From NCBI RefSeq assembly GCF_028462125.1, contig NZ_CP115468.1, positions 3,837,559 to 3,901,558 on the forward strand: a stretch of DNA of 64,000 nucleotides. Direction: 5' to 3'. Within the stretch, counting starts at the first letter, position 1. Each line of letters opens with the position of its first letter. The position numbers and the translations under genes were made by a program. Below, in pieces: positions 39,414 through 49,495 of this stretch. This DNA comes from Leptospira sp. GIMC2001. GTDB lineage: Bacteria; Spirochaetota; Leptospiria; Leptospirales; Leptospiraceae. The notes under the pieces are model-generated. The model saw only the letters and a list, made by a program, of their open reading frames with translations. It was not told the origin of the DNA and searched no databases.

Positions 39414-40115
39414 ATGAAAATAACAAATGAAAACAAAACTTTAGAAATCGCAACTAGACAACAAAAGAACAAAAGAATCCCTTACAAAAAGAGAATTACT
39501 GCAATTCTCAGTCTGGTTCTTTTGATTCAGGTTACGAACGACCAAGTTCAGTCTAGAATTCAAGAGAATCAAAACATTCGTGAAGAACAATTCATCAAAT
39601 CCTACATACAGGGACAGAGACCATCCATTCCAGAAGAAGAATTGAATCGATTGACTCAATCCATCCTAGAAAATTCCGAAAGACTAGATCTTGGAATTAG
39701 TAAGGAAGCGATTTATATTGAAAAAACCTATTTCATAATGGCAATGATTCAAACAGAATCTGAGTTCAAAAAAACTGCTAAATCCAAAAAGAACGCTCGT
39801 GGGTATATGCAATTGATGGCACCAACTGCGAAGTGGATGCGCCAGATTCATGGAGAGAAATTTGATCCAAAAACAATTCTTGAGCCAGAAGTTAATGTTG
39901 AGATCGGTGTGACCTACATGAACTATCTTATATCAGAAATGGGAGATTTGGAAAAAGCAACTCTTGCTTACAACGCAGGTCCAGGTGCTGTCAAAAAATG
40001 GGGTGGCGTTCCAGAATATTGGACAACCGTAAACAAGCATTACGACAATATCCAATCTCAACGCAAATTGATTAAGAAAGAAAGCATTAGAACCTATATG
40101 GTTTTTCTAAAATAA
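39414..40115 (+). CDS. SLT-type lytic transglycosylase
   Basis: A 233-residue peptidoglycan lytic transglycosylase from the ATG at 39414, which has an AGAGG ribosome binding site; the frame stays open to 39330. A transmembrane anchor or signal (ITAILSLVLLIQV) follows a basic N-terminus. The SLT catalytic domain has the catalytic Glu in MIQTESEFKKTAKSKKNARGYMQLM, then GVTYMNYLI and the TLAYNAGPGAVKKWGG motif. It would cleave the glycan backbone with formation of 1,6-anhydromuramic acid. Two TATAGT hexamers upstream are candidate -10 boxes. Confidence 0.9.
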   Translation: MKITNENKTLEIATRQQKNKRIPYKKRITAILSLVLLIQVTNDQVQSRIQENQNIREEQFIKSYIQGQRPSIPEEELNRLTQSILENSERLDLGISKEAIYIEKTYFIMAMIQTESEFKKTAKSKKNARGYMQLMAPTAKWMRQIHGEKFDPKTILEPEVNVEIGVTYMNYLISEMGDLEKATLAYNAGPGAVKKWGGVPEYWTTVNKHYDNIQSQRKLIKKESIRTYMVFLK

Positions 40116-40131
40116 TAAAATGCGAAACAAT

Positions 40132-40635
40132 TTATTGCAGGATTTTTGAAATAAAAATCAGAATTCCTGCAATTATAAGTACAAACCCTACAGATAAAAA
40201 AATCCAAGGAAGCTGCTTATTCTGAATTATAAAAGATTCCTGCGGATTATCTGCATTGTAGTAAACAGTAGATTCATCAATAATCTTGTTCAATAAATTA
40301 TCAGCATCCGATTCAGACAATGCGACTTCTCCTCCTTCCAATTCAATTGAATAGAATTTATCATTCTCGAATTCTCGACCTTCAACCCAGTATTTATATC
40401 GAATATCAATTCTATATTTTGCACGAGGACCTGAACTTGAAGCTATTTTTTTTAAATCAATGCTTTTGCTTAGAATCTTACCTGTCGTTTCTTTAAATGT
40501 ATTCCATTTTTTGGAATGGGAATACATTTGAAATCCCGCATATAGGGCAAATGACCCAATCACGATAAAGAAAAGACTAATTGCTAACATACGATAGGTT
40601 ACCACTTCACTGATTCTTTCGCCTATATTGGACAT
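40132..40635 (-). CDS. DUF3592 family membrane protein
   Basis: A 167-residue protein with a transmembrane helix near residues 15-35 and another at the C-terminus (about 145-165). The central domain fits DUF3592: FKETTGKILSKSIDL, YRIDIRYKYWVEGREFENDKFYS and VYYNADNPQESFI. The family has no known function and is common in bacterial membranes. Its start overlaps the end of the DUF2721 gene by 29 bases, so the two are translationally coupled. Confidence 0.8.
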   Translation of the reverse strand: MSNIGERISEVVTYRMLAISLFFIVIGSFALYAGFQMYSHSKKWNTFKETTGKILSKSIDLKKIASSSGPRAKYRIDIRYKYWVEGREFENDKFYSIELEGGEVALSESDADNLLNKIIDESTVYYNADNPQESFIIQNKQLPWIFLSVGFVLIIAGILIFISKILQ

Positions 40636-41005
40636 TATTTATTTCTATATCCAGAGAGCGAACTGATAGATGAATTTCTAATAAAGATACGCAAAGTGAT
40701 ATCGCCATAAAAATCACTGCAGATCCAAAGAATACACGAGCTGCCATTATCGAATCCAGGAAAACTGAAAATAAAGAACCAGTGCAGAGAAGCAAACTCG
40801 TTACTCCAAGTGCTTGAATGTATCGGAGCAAAGATATGCGATATCTAAGATTTTGAATCTGTTGAAAATCTGAATCACGACCGGAATCTTCATACTTTGC
40901 AAGTAATTGCCGCATTAAACTAGCAAGTCCGAGAAACCGATTTGTATAAGCAAGCATGAGGAGAGAAATTGCTGGAAAAAGGAGACCTGGAGTATTTGCT
41001 TCCAT
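40607..41005 (-). CDS. DUF2721 family membrane protein
   Basis: A 132-residue membrane protein with about three helices. The pattern LLFPAISLLMLAYTNRFLGLASLMRQLLA, LRYRISLLRYIQALGVTSLLLC and the closing SLLEIHLSVRSLDIEI is typical of DUF2721, a family of unknown function. It overlaps the DUF3592 gene downstream and is divergent from the haem cluster; only 133 bases separate its start from hemA. Confidence 0.8.
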   Translation of the reverse strand: MEANTPGLLFPAISLLMLAYTNRFLGLASLMRQLLAKYEDSGRDSDFQQIQNLRYRISLLRYIQALGVTSLLLCTGSLFSVFLDSIMAARVFFGSAVIFMAISLCVSLLEIHLSVRSLDIEINNVQYRRKNQ

Positions 41006-41120
41006 CTTTTCTCAATTGAATAAGACATAAAACTATTACCAAGAATAAATTTTTATTGGTGAGAAAGATTGAGATTTTTTTTGCCAATCCTGACGTTCCT
41101 GTGACACTGGACTAAATCTC

Positions 41121-41134
41121 TATGATAGTATAAA
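41121..41134 (+). promoter_or_regulatory. -10-like region very close to the hemA start codon
   Basis: TATGAT (41121-41126) followed by TATAAA-like sequence lies immediately upstream of the hemA ATG at 41139. With a start about seven bases past TATGAT the 5-prime leader would be only a few bases long, and no ribosome binding site is visible. A -35 box is unclear (TTCCTG at 41096-41101 with a 19-base spacer). Confidence 0.4.
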
Positions 41135-41138
41135 ATTG

Positions 41139-42026
41139 ATGTGGAATAACTTAGTATTGTTACATAGCAACGATCCCAATCGATCTAAAATCCAGATCAG
41201 TGGATTTGAAGATTGGAATACTTGCCTTCGAACTATTTATATCAGTGATTCAAGAATTGTTGAGAGAGATTCCTATGAGAATTTAGCAAATTACGATTCC
41301 TATTTCGGAATGGAAGCTTATCAATTTCTTTTAGAATTAGTCACGGGACTTCATTCGAAGCTATTTGGAGAATCCGAAATCCAAGCCCAATTTCGAGATC
41401 GGTTTTCGAACGAGAACATCAATAGAGAATCTCAAGCATTTGGCTTTCTTCAAAAATTGCGAGATGATATTTTAAAAAATGCCAGATCCATTCGATCTCA
41501 ATATTTAACAGGTCATGGCAGAACAACATATGGTGGAATTGCTGACTCTCTCCTTCCACGAAATATTTCCGTTTCATTGATAGGAACTGGAAAACTTGCC
41601 GAATCCATTATCGTTCATTTATTAAAAAAGAATAGAGCAGTTCAAGTGGTTGGACGAGATCCTCAAAACTTAGAACGTTTCAAACTAAAATACAAAGTCT
41701 CAACCTGCTTATGGGAAGATTACGAACCAAGTAGTTCTTCTATGGTAGTCTGTGCCCCAGTTCCTATCACGGATTGGATAAATCGAATGTCAGATGATTC
41801 GATCGTATTAGATTTTAGAGGTGAGGTCTCGGAGTCGCTTACTCCAACTCATATTCAATATATTTCACTTCTAGAAATAATGGATACGATTCGTGGATGT
41901 GAAGAAAATATAAAAAATCTGCATCTAGAAATTCTTTCCAAAATAGAAGAAATTATAAATGGAATCAAGAAAGAGCAGATCCATATTCCGCATGGCTGGG
42001 ATGATCTAATTTGTCTAACACGATAA
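41139..42026 (+). CDS. hemA: short glutamyl-tRNA reductase-like protein
   Basis: A 295-residue protein of the HemA family, which reduces glutamyl-tRNA to glutamate-1-semialdehyde. The catalytic Cys is preserved in WNTCLRTIYIS (compare the common TCNR motif). AYQFLLELVTGLHSKLFGESEIQAQF matches the conserved catalytic-domain segment, and the NADPH fold has SLIGTGKLAESI. Typical HemA has over 400 residues; this one has a shortened N-terminus and lacks most of the C-terminal dimerisation domain. ATG 41139 is preferred over TTG 41136. Its position at the head of the haem cluster, with hemL downstream, supports the function. Confidence 0.88.
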   Translation: MWNNLVLLHSNDPNRSKIQISGFEDWNTCLRTIYISDSRIVERDSYENLANYDSYFGMEAYQFLLELVTGLHSKLFGESEIQAQFRDRFSNENINRESQAFGFLQKLRDDILKNARSIRSQYLTGHGRTTYGGIADSLLPRNISVSLIGTGKLAESIIVHLLKKNRAVQVVGRDPQNLERFKLKYKVSTCLWEDYEPSSSSMVVCAPVPITDWINRMSDDSIVLDFRGEVSESLTPTHIQYISLLEIMDTIRGCEENIKNLHLEILSKIEEIINGIKKEQIHIPHGWDDLICLTR

Positions 42027-43606
42027 TAATCGGAGCACGCAAGTCTGCACTTGCAAAAATTCAAGCTTATAGAGTAGGACAATCGATTCTTGAATTAAAT
42101 CCTAACCTTATCATCGAATACTGCTTTCAAGAAGCAGCTGGTGATAAAGACCTAACAAGCCCTTTATGGAAGATGGAAGGAAAAGGTGTTTTTACTAGAG
42201 ATTTACAAGTTGAATTGATAGAGAATCGTATCGATTGCGTTGTTCATTCATGGAAAGATCTTGATTTAGAAGAAAGAAGCGAGACAGAAACACTCTCAAT
42301 ACTACCAAGGGAAGACCAGAGAGATGTCTTGCTAATCAAATCAAAATTATGGGAAACTGCAAAATCCGTATCACCTAACAAACTCAATGAAATTCTAAAA
42401 ATCTGTACATCCTCACCAAGAAGAGAATACAACCTTGGTAAATTTTTACCTTCGCTACTTCCAATTCAATTCTCGAATTGTAAATTTTCCTTCACTCCCA
42501 TTCGAGGGAATATTCAAACAAGGATCAAAAAATTCTTAGATGGAGATTATGCTGGACTCGTTATAGCGAAAGCAGCTCTCGATCGATTGATTGGATTCAA
42601 TAGCCTAAACCCAGATCTTATTTCTGAAGACGATTGGAATGATTTTTCTCATACTAAACAATTCATCCAACAAGGAATTTCCTTATGCCAGTTTATGATT
42701 CTTCCTCTATCATTAAATCCTAACGCACCTGCTCAAGGCGGATTGGTCTTGGAATTACGTAAGTCCGATCATAGAATCAAAGATCTGTTCATGAATCTAC
42801 AAGATGCAAAAGCAGATTCCTCATCGCACTTAGAGCGGAAAATTCTAAAAAAATATGGTGGAGGTTGCCATCAGAAAATTGGAGTTGCTGTTCTTGAACG
42901 AGATTATGGACAGATTGTCTACACGAGAGGATTAACTGATCAAGGTATTGAACTTCATTCTGAAGAAATCATACGAACGAATTCAATAGAAAAATTCCAT
43001 TTGAATGAAACATGGCACCCATCCATAAACCAATTTATAAAGAGCCGTGAAAGAATTCCATGCGCAATAGCATCTAACGCTGATTTGTGGATAACAAAGA
43101 GCTTTGCTTTACCAAAAAAATTACCTGCACCTAAACTTATCTGGACCGCAGGAACCAAAACTTGGAAAGAACTTGCTCGGCGTGGATATTGGGTAAATGG
43201 AACCAGTGACGGGCTAGGTGAATCTGATTCCGTAGACCTTGAAAACTTAACTGGACGTGTAATCAATTTTGTAAAGCTTACGCATGATCAATCACAAGAA
43301 TTACAAAAAGAATCCAAATTCAGAATAGTTAGTACATACAGAATTTCTAATATGACTTTGCCTCAGGCTTTTAATCCGGATAGATTAAAAGCCGCATACT
43401 GGAGCAGCAGTAGTGAGTATAAAAAACTCACAGACCTTTATCCTCAAATGAAAAAGCTCATTCATTTTTGTGGACCTGGATCAACTTACAGATTTATACG
43501 AAATGATCTTATTAAAGAGCTAGATGCGAAGATTTATATTACATTGAGTTACGAACATTGGAAAAGAGAATTTATTATTTCGACGGAGACCAATCATGAA
43601 ATCTAG
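42011..43606 (+). CDS. hemC: bifunctional porphobilinogen deaminase / uroporphyrinogen-III synthase (HemC-HemD fusion)
   Basis: A 531-residue fusion. Residues about 1-310 are Hem[20 protein letters not shown] at the start, [36 protein letters not shown], the RGNIQTR motif and the cofactor-binding Cys in GGGCHQKIG. The remaining 210 residues are a divergent HemD-like domain with [12 protein letters not shown] near the end. The two catalyse successive steps from porphobilinogen to uroporphyrinogen III. A TTG start at 42011 is needed to include the family N-terminus, and it overlaps hemA by 16 bases. I recall the fusion as a known leptospiral trait. Confidence 0.9.
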   Translation: MSNTIIIGARKSALAKIQAYRVGQSILELNPNLIIEYCFQEAAGDKDLTSPLWKMEGKGVFTRDLQVELIENRIDCVVHSWKDLDLEERSETETLSILPREDQRDVLLIKSKLWETAKSVSPNKLNEILKICTSSPRREYNLGKFLPSLLPIQFSNCKFSFTPIRGNIQTRIKKFLDGDYAGLVIAKAALDRLIGFNSLNPDLISEDDWNDFSHTKQFIQQGISLCQFMILPLSLNPNAPAQGGLVLELRKSDHRIKDLFMNLQDAKADSSSHLERKILKKYGGGCHQKIGVAVLERDYGQIVYTRGLTDQGIELHSEEIIRTNSIEKFHLNETWHPSINQFIKSRERIPCAIASNADLWITKSFALPKKLPAPKLIWTAGTKTWKELARRGYWVNGTSDGLGESDSVDLENLTGRVINFVKLTHDQSQELQKESKFRIVSTYRISNMTLPQAFNPDRLKAAYWSSSSEYKKLTDLYPQMKKLIHFCGPGSTYRFIRNDLIKELDAKIYITLSYEHWKREFIISTETNHEI

Positions 43607-44939
43607 AGAACTTTTTGAACGAGCAAAACTTGTCTCACCAGGTGGCGTGCATTCACCGGTTCGGTCTTTTAATTCTGTCGGAGGAACTCCAATTTTTTTT
43701 GAGACAGCTCAAGGAGCGATGATGACTGATGTTGATGGCAATCAATACATTGATTATTGCCAAAGTTTTGGTCCTCTCCTTTTCGGGCACCGTGATGAAA
43801 CGATTTCAAAAACAGTTCGAGAAACTGTCGATATGGCTTGGTCATTCGGGGCCTGTGAACCGTATTCTCTAGAGCTTGCTGAATTCCTTGTATCAAGAAT
43901 TCCATTTATAGATAAGATTCGATTTGTAAATTCGGGAACCGAATCCGTGATGAGTGCATTAAGAGTTGCTCGAGCCGCAACAAAACGTCACAAAATTCTC
44001 AAATTTGATGGATGCTATCATGGTCATTTGGATGCCTTACTTGTAAAGGCTGGATCTGGTTTAGCCGGTGAGAGTTCGAGTGATAGTGCTGGAATCGGAA
44101 GTGAGATCATTGCGAATACATTAGTTTTACCTTTAGATGACGAAGAAGCACTGGAGAAATTATTCGAACGAGAAGGAGATCAGATTGCAGCTGTCGCAAT
44201 TGAACCTCTACCAGCTAATTATGGTTTGCTTATACAAAGAAAAGAATTTATTGAAAAAGTCGCCAAACTATCTAGGAAATATGGAGCGTTACTACTGTTT
44301 GATGAAGTGATATCTGGATTTCGCGTGTCACCTTTAGGAATGGCAGGTGATTTAGGAATTGAACCTGACTTGGTTTGTTATGGCAAAATCATTGGCGGTG
44401 GATTTCCCGTTGGAGCCTATGCAGGGAAAAGTCAGTATATGGATTTGGTTGCTCCGCAGGGACCAGTATACCAAGCAGGCACATTGAGCGCGAATCCGTT
44501 TGGAATGAGAGCCGGGCTTGCTATGATGCAAAAAATCTGGCAAGAACAACCTTACGATCTTTTGAGTAAATCCTGCAAAGAACTAATGAATGGATTGGTT
44601 AGAATTTTAAATCTATATGCAAGAATTGATGAGAAAACCAATACAATTTTCTCTCAAAATAAAAATTACATTTCTGAGATCGAATGGGAATCCGTGACCT
44701 ATGGATCTTTATTCTGGCTAAAGCAAAAGACCGAACAACCTGTCCGCTCGATTGATGCGATTCCGATTGGACATAAACAAAGGTTTGCAAGAATTTTTCA
44801 TGCTTTATTGAATCAAGGAATCTATCTAGCTCCAAGTGGCTACGAAGTTGGATTTCTATCAACAGCACATACCAAGTCAATCATTGATGACACTCTTGAT
44901 AAAGCAGAGAATGCAATAAAAAAAGAATTTGGTAAGTAA
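43596..44939 (+). CDS. hemL: glutamate-1-semialdehyde 2,1-aminomutase
   Basis: A 447-residue PLP enzyme making 5-aminolevulinate. Key segments are [69 protein letters not shown] and the PLP-binding Lys in [16 protein letters not shown]. The C-terminus is somewhat longer than usual. Its start overlaps hemC by 11 bases, showing translational coupling. Together with HemA it forms the C5 route to 5-aminolevulinate. Confidence 0.97.
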   Translation: MKSRELFERAKLVSPGGVHSPVRSFNSVGGTPIFFETAQGAMMTDVDGNQYIDYCQSFGPLLFGHRDETISKTVRETVDMAWSFGACEPYSLELAEFLVSRIPFIDKIRFVNSGTESVMSALRVARAATKRHKILKFDGCYHGHLDALLVKAGSGLAGESSSDSAGIGSEIIANTLVLPLDDEEALEKLFEREGDQIAAVAIEPLPANYGLLIQRKEFIEKVAKLSRKYGALLLFDEVISGFRVSPLGMAGDLGIEPDLVCYGKIIGGGFPVGAYAGKSQYMDLVAPQGPVYQAGTLSANPFGMRAGLAMMQKIWQEQPYDLLSKSCKELMNGLVRILNLYARIDEKTNTIFSQNKNYISEIEWESVTYGSLFWLKQKTEQPVRSIDAIPIGHKQRFARIFHALLNQGIYLAPSGYEVGFLSTAHTKSIIDDTLDKAENAIKKEFGK

Positions 44940-44970
44940 AACGAATTCAGATCGCAAAGGGCAATAAATT

Positions 44971-46089
44971 ATGACACCAAATTCTTCAGAAAAAAATTCA
45001 ATTGATCTAGGACTAGGTAGCCAATCAAAATTCGAAATCAGTGAAGAAAATAAGAATATTAGATACTACAATCCTCTATTTGCAAATGCTTTGAGAAAAA
45101 TTCCTCAAAGCACACCTCCGATATGGTTTATGAGGCAAGCGGGAAGATACCATTCTCATTATAGAAAACTAAAAGAAAAATATTCTTTTATGGAACTCTG
45201 TAAAAATCCTGAATTGGCAGCGGAAGTAGCATTGGGTCCTGTGGCGGAATTTCAATTTGATGTTTCCATATTGTTTTCAGATTTACTTTTCCCTTTGGAA
45301 GCTCTTGGCTTTGGATTAACTTATAATCCAGGACCAATTCTCTCTAAGCAACTAACAGATATTTCTGAATTGCGTAATTTGCATTCATTGGATGATGCGG
45401 TTCATTTTTTGGAATTTCAAAAAGTTGCGATGCAGAAAACCAGAGCAATTCTTCCCGATGACGTTTCTCTCATCGGGTTTGTGGGCGGTGCTTGGACTTT
45501 GTACAGTTATGCGACAATTGGGAATCACCAAGGTTCCATTGTTAAACCAAAAACCAATACTGACTTGATCAAAGGTTTCTATGCAAAAATACTACCCTTA
45601 CTTATTGAAAATATTCGCTTACAAATTATTGGTGGTGCGGAAGTTGTGATGGTTTTGGATACTTCTGCGGGAGACTTAAGTCCGTTACAATTTCAATCTT
45701 ATGTTGTGGAACCATTAAGTGAAATTACTAAACAATTTCCGAATCGTATCGGTTACTATACAAAACATAGTACGAAGGATCAATTGATACTGCTACAGAA
45801 TGTCGAAGGATTGGCAGGTATAGGAGTTGATCATAGATTTTCTATTGAGAAACTGATGCAAGAGAAAGTATCAAATGGATTTCTTCAGGGTAATTTTGAT
45901 CAAACTCTATTGTTTCTTCCATACAACGAATTTGAAAAAGCTTTCCGTCAATATCTACGCCCAATTCAAAACCTAAGCATTGAAGAAAGAGCAGGTTGGG
46001 TTAGTGGATTGGGACATGGAATACTACCTGCAACTCCCGAAGAAAATGTGAAAAGGATGGTAAATATTATTCGTGAGGTTTTCCAATAA
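44971..46089 (+). CDS. hemE: uroporphyrinogen decarboxylase
   Basis: A 372-residue enzyme converting uroporphyrinogen III to coproporphyrinogen III. The active-site signature IWFMRQAGRYHSHYR is present, followed by FSDLLFPLEALGFGL, FVGGAWTLYSY and LQGNFDQTLLF. The first 40 residues are an uncharacteristic extension, and a downstream start is possible, but the ATG at 44971 follows hemL by 31 bases and is acceptable. No key residue appears missing. Confidence 0.96.
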   Translation: MTPNSSEKNSIDLGLGSQSKFEISEENKNIRYYNPLFANALRKIPQSTPPIWFMRQAGRYHSHYRKLKEKYSFMELCKNPELAAEVALGPVAEFQFDVSILFSDLLFPLEALGFGLTYNPGPILSKQLTDISELRNLHSLDDAVHFLEFQKVAMQKTRAILPDDVSLIGFVGGAWTLYSYATIGNHQGSIVKPKTNTDLIKGFYAKILPLLIENIRLQIIGGAEVVMVLDTSAGDLSPLQFQSYVVEPLSEITKQFPNRIGYYTKHSTKDQLILLQNVEGLAGIGVDHRFSIEKLMQEKVSNGFLQGNFDQTLLFLPYNEFEKAFRQYLRPIQNLSIEERAGWVSGLGHGILPATPEENVKRMVNIIREVFQ

Positions 46090-46092
46090 TTT

Positions 46093-47439
46093 ATGACTAG
46101 TTCTGTTCTATTACAAAAATACGATATCCCAGCTCCAAGATATACAAGTTATCCAACGGTTCCATATTGGACGGACAGTCCGACATCAGAAGAGTGGATC
46201 AATTCACTTGAACGAACTTTATCAAAATCTGACACAAAGCTTAGTATATATATTCATATTCCCTTCTGTGAGACACTCTGTACTTTCTGTGGATGCAATA
46301 CTTCTATAACCAAAAATCATTCGGTTGAAGACCCATATCTTTCTGCTCTTTTCCTTGAAATTGATACTTATCTTGAGAAACTTCCAAAATTGAAAGACAC
46401 TCCTATAGTCGAACTTCATTTAGGTGGAGGTTCCCCGACCTATCTTTCAGAATCTAACCTGGATCTATTAGTCAACAAAATATTGCAAAGTTTTAGAATT
46501 ACAAAAAATTCTGATTTCTCAATCGAAGTAGATCCAAGAAGAACTACAAAATCACAATTGGAAGTTTTGTTCCGAAATGGTTTTCGGAGGATCAGCCTAG
46601 GAGTTCAAGATTTTGATTCAGAAGTTCAAAGATTGATCAATAGAAACCAAAGTTTTGATCAAACAAAAAAGACCACAGATGAAGCAAGACTTCTTGGATA
46701 TAACTCTATAAATTTTGATCTTATATATGGGTTACCCAAGCAAAACTTAGATACTATGAGAATCACTCTAGATAAAACATTAGAGCTCAGGCCAGATAGA
46801 ATTGCTTTTTATTCTTATGCTCACGTTCCCTGGATCAAAGCATCGCAAAGACTTTTTACAGAAGCAGATCTCCCACAGGCAATGGAGAAAAGAAATTTAT
46901 ATGAGTACGGTCGCAGTCGCTTAGAAGATGCTGGATATAAAGAAATAGGGATGGATCATTTTGCTTTAGAAACAGATGAGTTGTGGAAATCCTATCAAGC
47001 CGGAAATCTTCATCGTAATTTTATGGGATATACTCCTCAGAGTACGGATATTTTGTTAGGTCTCGGAACGTCCGCAATTTCTGAGACTCCTGACTGTTTT
47101 CATCAAAACGAAAAATTAGAAATAAAATATAGAAAAATTGTTCATGAAAAAAATATCCCAACATTGCGTGGTCATAAACTCAATGTTACCGATCAATTTC
47201 ATCGAAAACTACTACTGTCCTTGATGACAAGATGGCAATTGGATGTTCCAAATGAAATGCTTCAAAATATAAAATTATATCTTGCAGAGATGGAAGCTGA
47301 TGGACTAGTGGAATGGAAAGCGAACACTTTGTACATCACGGAGATGGGAAAGCCTTTTCTTAGAGTGGTATGTACTGCTTTCGATGAGCGACTTCGTGCA
47401 AGTAAGCTAAAGGAAGAAATGTTTTCCAGAGCAATCTAA
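46093..47439 (+). CDS. hemN: oxygen-independent coproporphyrinogen III oxidase (radical SAM)
   Basis: A 448-residue radical SAM enzyme. YIHIPFCETLCTFCGCN carries the CxxxCxxC iron-sulfur motif plus the additional Cys characteristic of true HemN. The N-terminal PAPRYTSYPTVPYW and later ELHLGGGSPTYL, RRISLGVQDFD and IGMDHFAL also match HemN rather than HemW. It decarboxylates coproporphyrinogen III to protoporphyrinogen IX without oxygen. It starts 3 bases after hemE, within the same operon. Confidence 0.96.
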   Translation: MTSSVLLQKYDIPAPRYTSYPTVPYWTDSPTSEEWINSLERTLSKSDTKLSIYIHIPFCETLCTFCGCNTSITKNHSVEDPYLSALFLEIDTYLEKLPKLKDTPIVELHLGGGSPTYLSESNLDLLVNKILQSFRITKNSDFSIEVDPRRTTKSQLEVLFRNGFRRISLGVQDFDSEVQRLINRNQSFDQTKKTTDEARLLGYNSINFDLIYGLPKQNLDTMRITLDKTLELRPDRIAFYSYAHVPWIKASQRLFTEADLPQAMEKRNLYEYGRSRLEDAGYKEIGMDHFALETDELWKSYQAGNLHRNFMGYTPQSTDILLGLGTSAISETPDCFHQNEKLEIKYRKIVHEKNIPTLRGHKLNVTDQFHRKLLLSLMTRWQLDVPNEMLQNIKLYLAEMEADGLVEWKANTLYITEMGKPFLRVVCTAFDERLRASKLKEEMFSRAI

Positions 47440-47462
47440 TTGCGAAATTGTAAAATCTGTTC

Positions 47463-48743
47463 ATGACTACTCGAATTTCAAATAAAGTTATAATTATTGG
47501 CGGTGGTATTAGCGGTCTGGCAGCTGCTTATGGTGCCATTCAAGATGGCAAAAAACCAATCATCTGCGAAGCGAGTTATCGACTAGGCGGGATGATCCAG
47601 ACAATACAAACAGATTTTGGTTTGGTTGAGAGAGCAGCTAACGGATTGCTTTTATCTAAACCATTGGAAAGAATGTTTAGTAAAATTGGCTTATCTCCAA
47701 TTCCGCATCTCAAAGATTCTAAGAAAAGATTCTTCTGGTACAAGGACAAAGTATCTCAGTTACCTCTAAGTTTTCTAGATATCGGTCGATTTCTATTTGG
47801 TGCAATTTTTTTGAATTGTCAACCAACTGAACGAGAGGATATGAAAGATTGGAGTTCCAGAATTTTTGGTTCAAACTTTACCAATCAATTCCTTGAGCCA
47901 GCAATCGGCGGAGTATATGCATCACCTCTCAATTTGATGGATCCAAATTGTGCATTCCCTGAAATATTAAAATCATCTAATCGAAGTTTATTGAATAGAT
48001 TATTTAGAATACGATGGAATAGGAAAATAAATTATAAACCACAATATGTGGGTTCGGTTTCATTCGAAGGAGGCATGCAATCCTTAATAGATCATTTAGC
48101 GTTATACATTCACAAACATGGAGAAATTCGATTTGGACAGTCCAAATTAAATTTAACTAATCTACGCAAAGAATTTCCTCAGACAGAAATCATTATCAGC
48201 TTACCTATTCAATCTTTATATCACATTCTCCAGTCAGATCCCTGGTCAAAAGTTTTTCTTGATGAATATAAAGTGACGAAAGTTCCTACAACGTCGATAG
48301 CTACTGTCACTCGATTTTCTAAAGATAGACTACTGAAGAAAAAGGGATTTGGAATTTTATTTCCAAGAAATTCTAACATATTAGCAAATGGTGTTTTATT
48401 CAATGATCACATTTTTCCAAATAGAACAATTGATCCGTCAATCCATTCTGAGACTTGGATTTATTCGGGCGATGCAATTCGTGAATTCACAACACACCAA
48501 ATAAATGATCTTGTAGAAAAAGATAGAAAATGTATTCACAATTCGAATTTTCCTGCACTAGGTTCCTTTTGTCAAAAATGGGAGAATGCCCTACCGGTTT
48601 ATGGAAAAGAATTGATTAAACTAAATTCATGTTTAAATAACATTGAATTGGAGACTAAACGAGCAAAACGCCCAATTCGATTCATTGGAAACTATAGATC
48701 AGGAATTGGGCTGAGAAGTATAATTGATCTTGCTTTGAAATAA
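47463..48743 (+). CDS. hemG: protoporphyrinogen oxidase, FAD-dependent (HemY/HemG type)
   Basis: A 426-residue flavoprotein. The dinucleotide-binding motif IIIGGGISGLAAAYGA opens the protein, then EASYRLGGMIQT, ANGLLLSKP and FLEPAIGGVYASPL follow the HemY-type oxidase pattern. It oxidises protoporphyrinogen IX to protoporphyrin IX and normally uses oxygen. It is shorter than typical HemY (about 450-470 residues). The gene symbol varies between hemG and hemY in the literature. It follows hemN by 23 bases and completes the run before ferrochelatase. Confidence 0.92.
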   Translation: MTTRISNKVIIIGGGISGLAAAYGAIQDGKKPIICEASYRLGGMIQTIQTDFGLVERAANGLLLSKPLERMFSKIGLSPIPHLKDSKKRFFWYKDKVSQLPLSFLDIGRFLFGAIFLNCQPTEREDMKDWSSRIFGSNFTNQFLEPAIGGVYASPLNLMDPNCAFPEILKSSNRSLLNRLFRIRWNRKINYKPQYVGSVSFEGGMQSLIDHLALYIHKHGEIRFGQSKLNLTNLRKEFPQTEIIISLPIQSLYHILQSDPWSKVFLDEYKVTKVPTTSIATVTRFSKDRLLKKKGFGILFPRNSNILANGVLFNDHIFPNRTIDPSIHSETWIYSGDAIREFTTHQINDLVEKDRKCIHNSNFPALGSFCQKWENALPVYGKELIKLNSCLNNIELETKRAKRPIRFIGNYRSGIGLRSIIDLALK

Positions 48744-48796
48744 ATTTTCATTTTTCTGTAAACCTCTTTGATGGTTATCGTCTAACTTTATAATTT

Positions 48797-49495
48797 ATGA
48801 AAGAAAGATCCCATTTCCATATTCCGACTAGAATACAGTTACCTCGAGAGATACTCGGGATTTTCGATGCTGCAAAATTACTTTTCAAACTTAATAAATT
48901 AAGAACCATTATGCCACGGGGGAATGGTGAAACGGTCGTTGTTCTGCCGGGATACGCGACGGATGACCTTATCACTACGCCACTTCGTTCCTATATTTCT
49001 AGTCTAGGTTACAATAGTTTAGGATGGGGACTTGGTACCAATCATGGCAATGTTCCCTATCTACTTGAGAAACTAACAGTTATGATGAGAAAAATCCACT
49101 CCGAGACGGGATCCAAAATTAAATTAATTGGATGGAGTCTAGGAGGATATCTTGCTCGCGAAACCGCAAGAGACAATCAAGATATTATTGAGAAAGTGAT
49201 AACGATTGGTGCACCATTAATCGGTGGCCCCAAATATACTTCTATCTCAAATGTTTTTGCGCAACAATTTGGAATTGATATCAATGAACTAGAAAAGGAA
49301 ATCGATGAGAGATACAAAGTTCCATTGGAAATTCCAGTATATTCTATCTATTCTAAGAGTGACAACATTGTAGGCTGGAACGCATGTATTGATAATTTAT
49401 CTCCCAATGCGATCAACCAAGAAATTCGATCAACTCATATAGGACTTATTGCAAACTATGAATCTTATAAATTTATAGGTCAATTTCTAGCATGA
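48797..49495 (+). CDS. alpha/beta hydrolase (lipase-like)
   Basis: A 232-residue hydrolase. VVVLPGYATDDLITTPLRSYI and the nucleophile elbow GWSLGG (Ser) are clear, followed by KVITIGAPLIGGP and a possible catalytic Asp in YSIYSKSDNIVGW and His in STHIGL. There is no signal peptide. It resembles lipase-like proteins often annotated alpha/beta fold hydrolases. It is the last plus-strand gene in the haem cluster, 53 bases after hemG, and its end overlaps that of convergent hemH by 16 bases. A haem role is not implied by sequence. Confidence 0.85.
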   Translation: MKERSHFHIPTRIQLPREILGIFDAAKLLFKLNKLRTIMPRGNGETVVVLPGYATDDLITTPLRSYISSLGYNSLGWGLGTNHGNVPYLLEKLTVMMRKIHSETGSKIKLIGWSLGGYLARETARDNQDIIEKVITIGAPLIGGPKYTSISNVFAQQFGIDINELEKEIDERYKVPLEIPVYSIYSKSDNIVGWNACIDNLSPNAINQEIRSTHIGLIANYESYKFIGQFLA

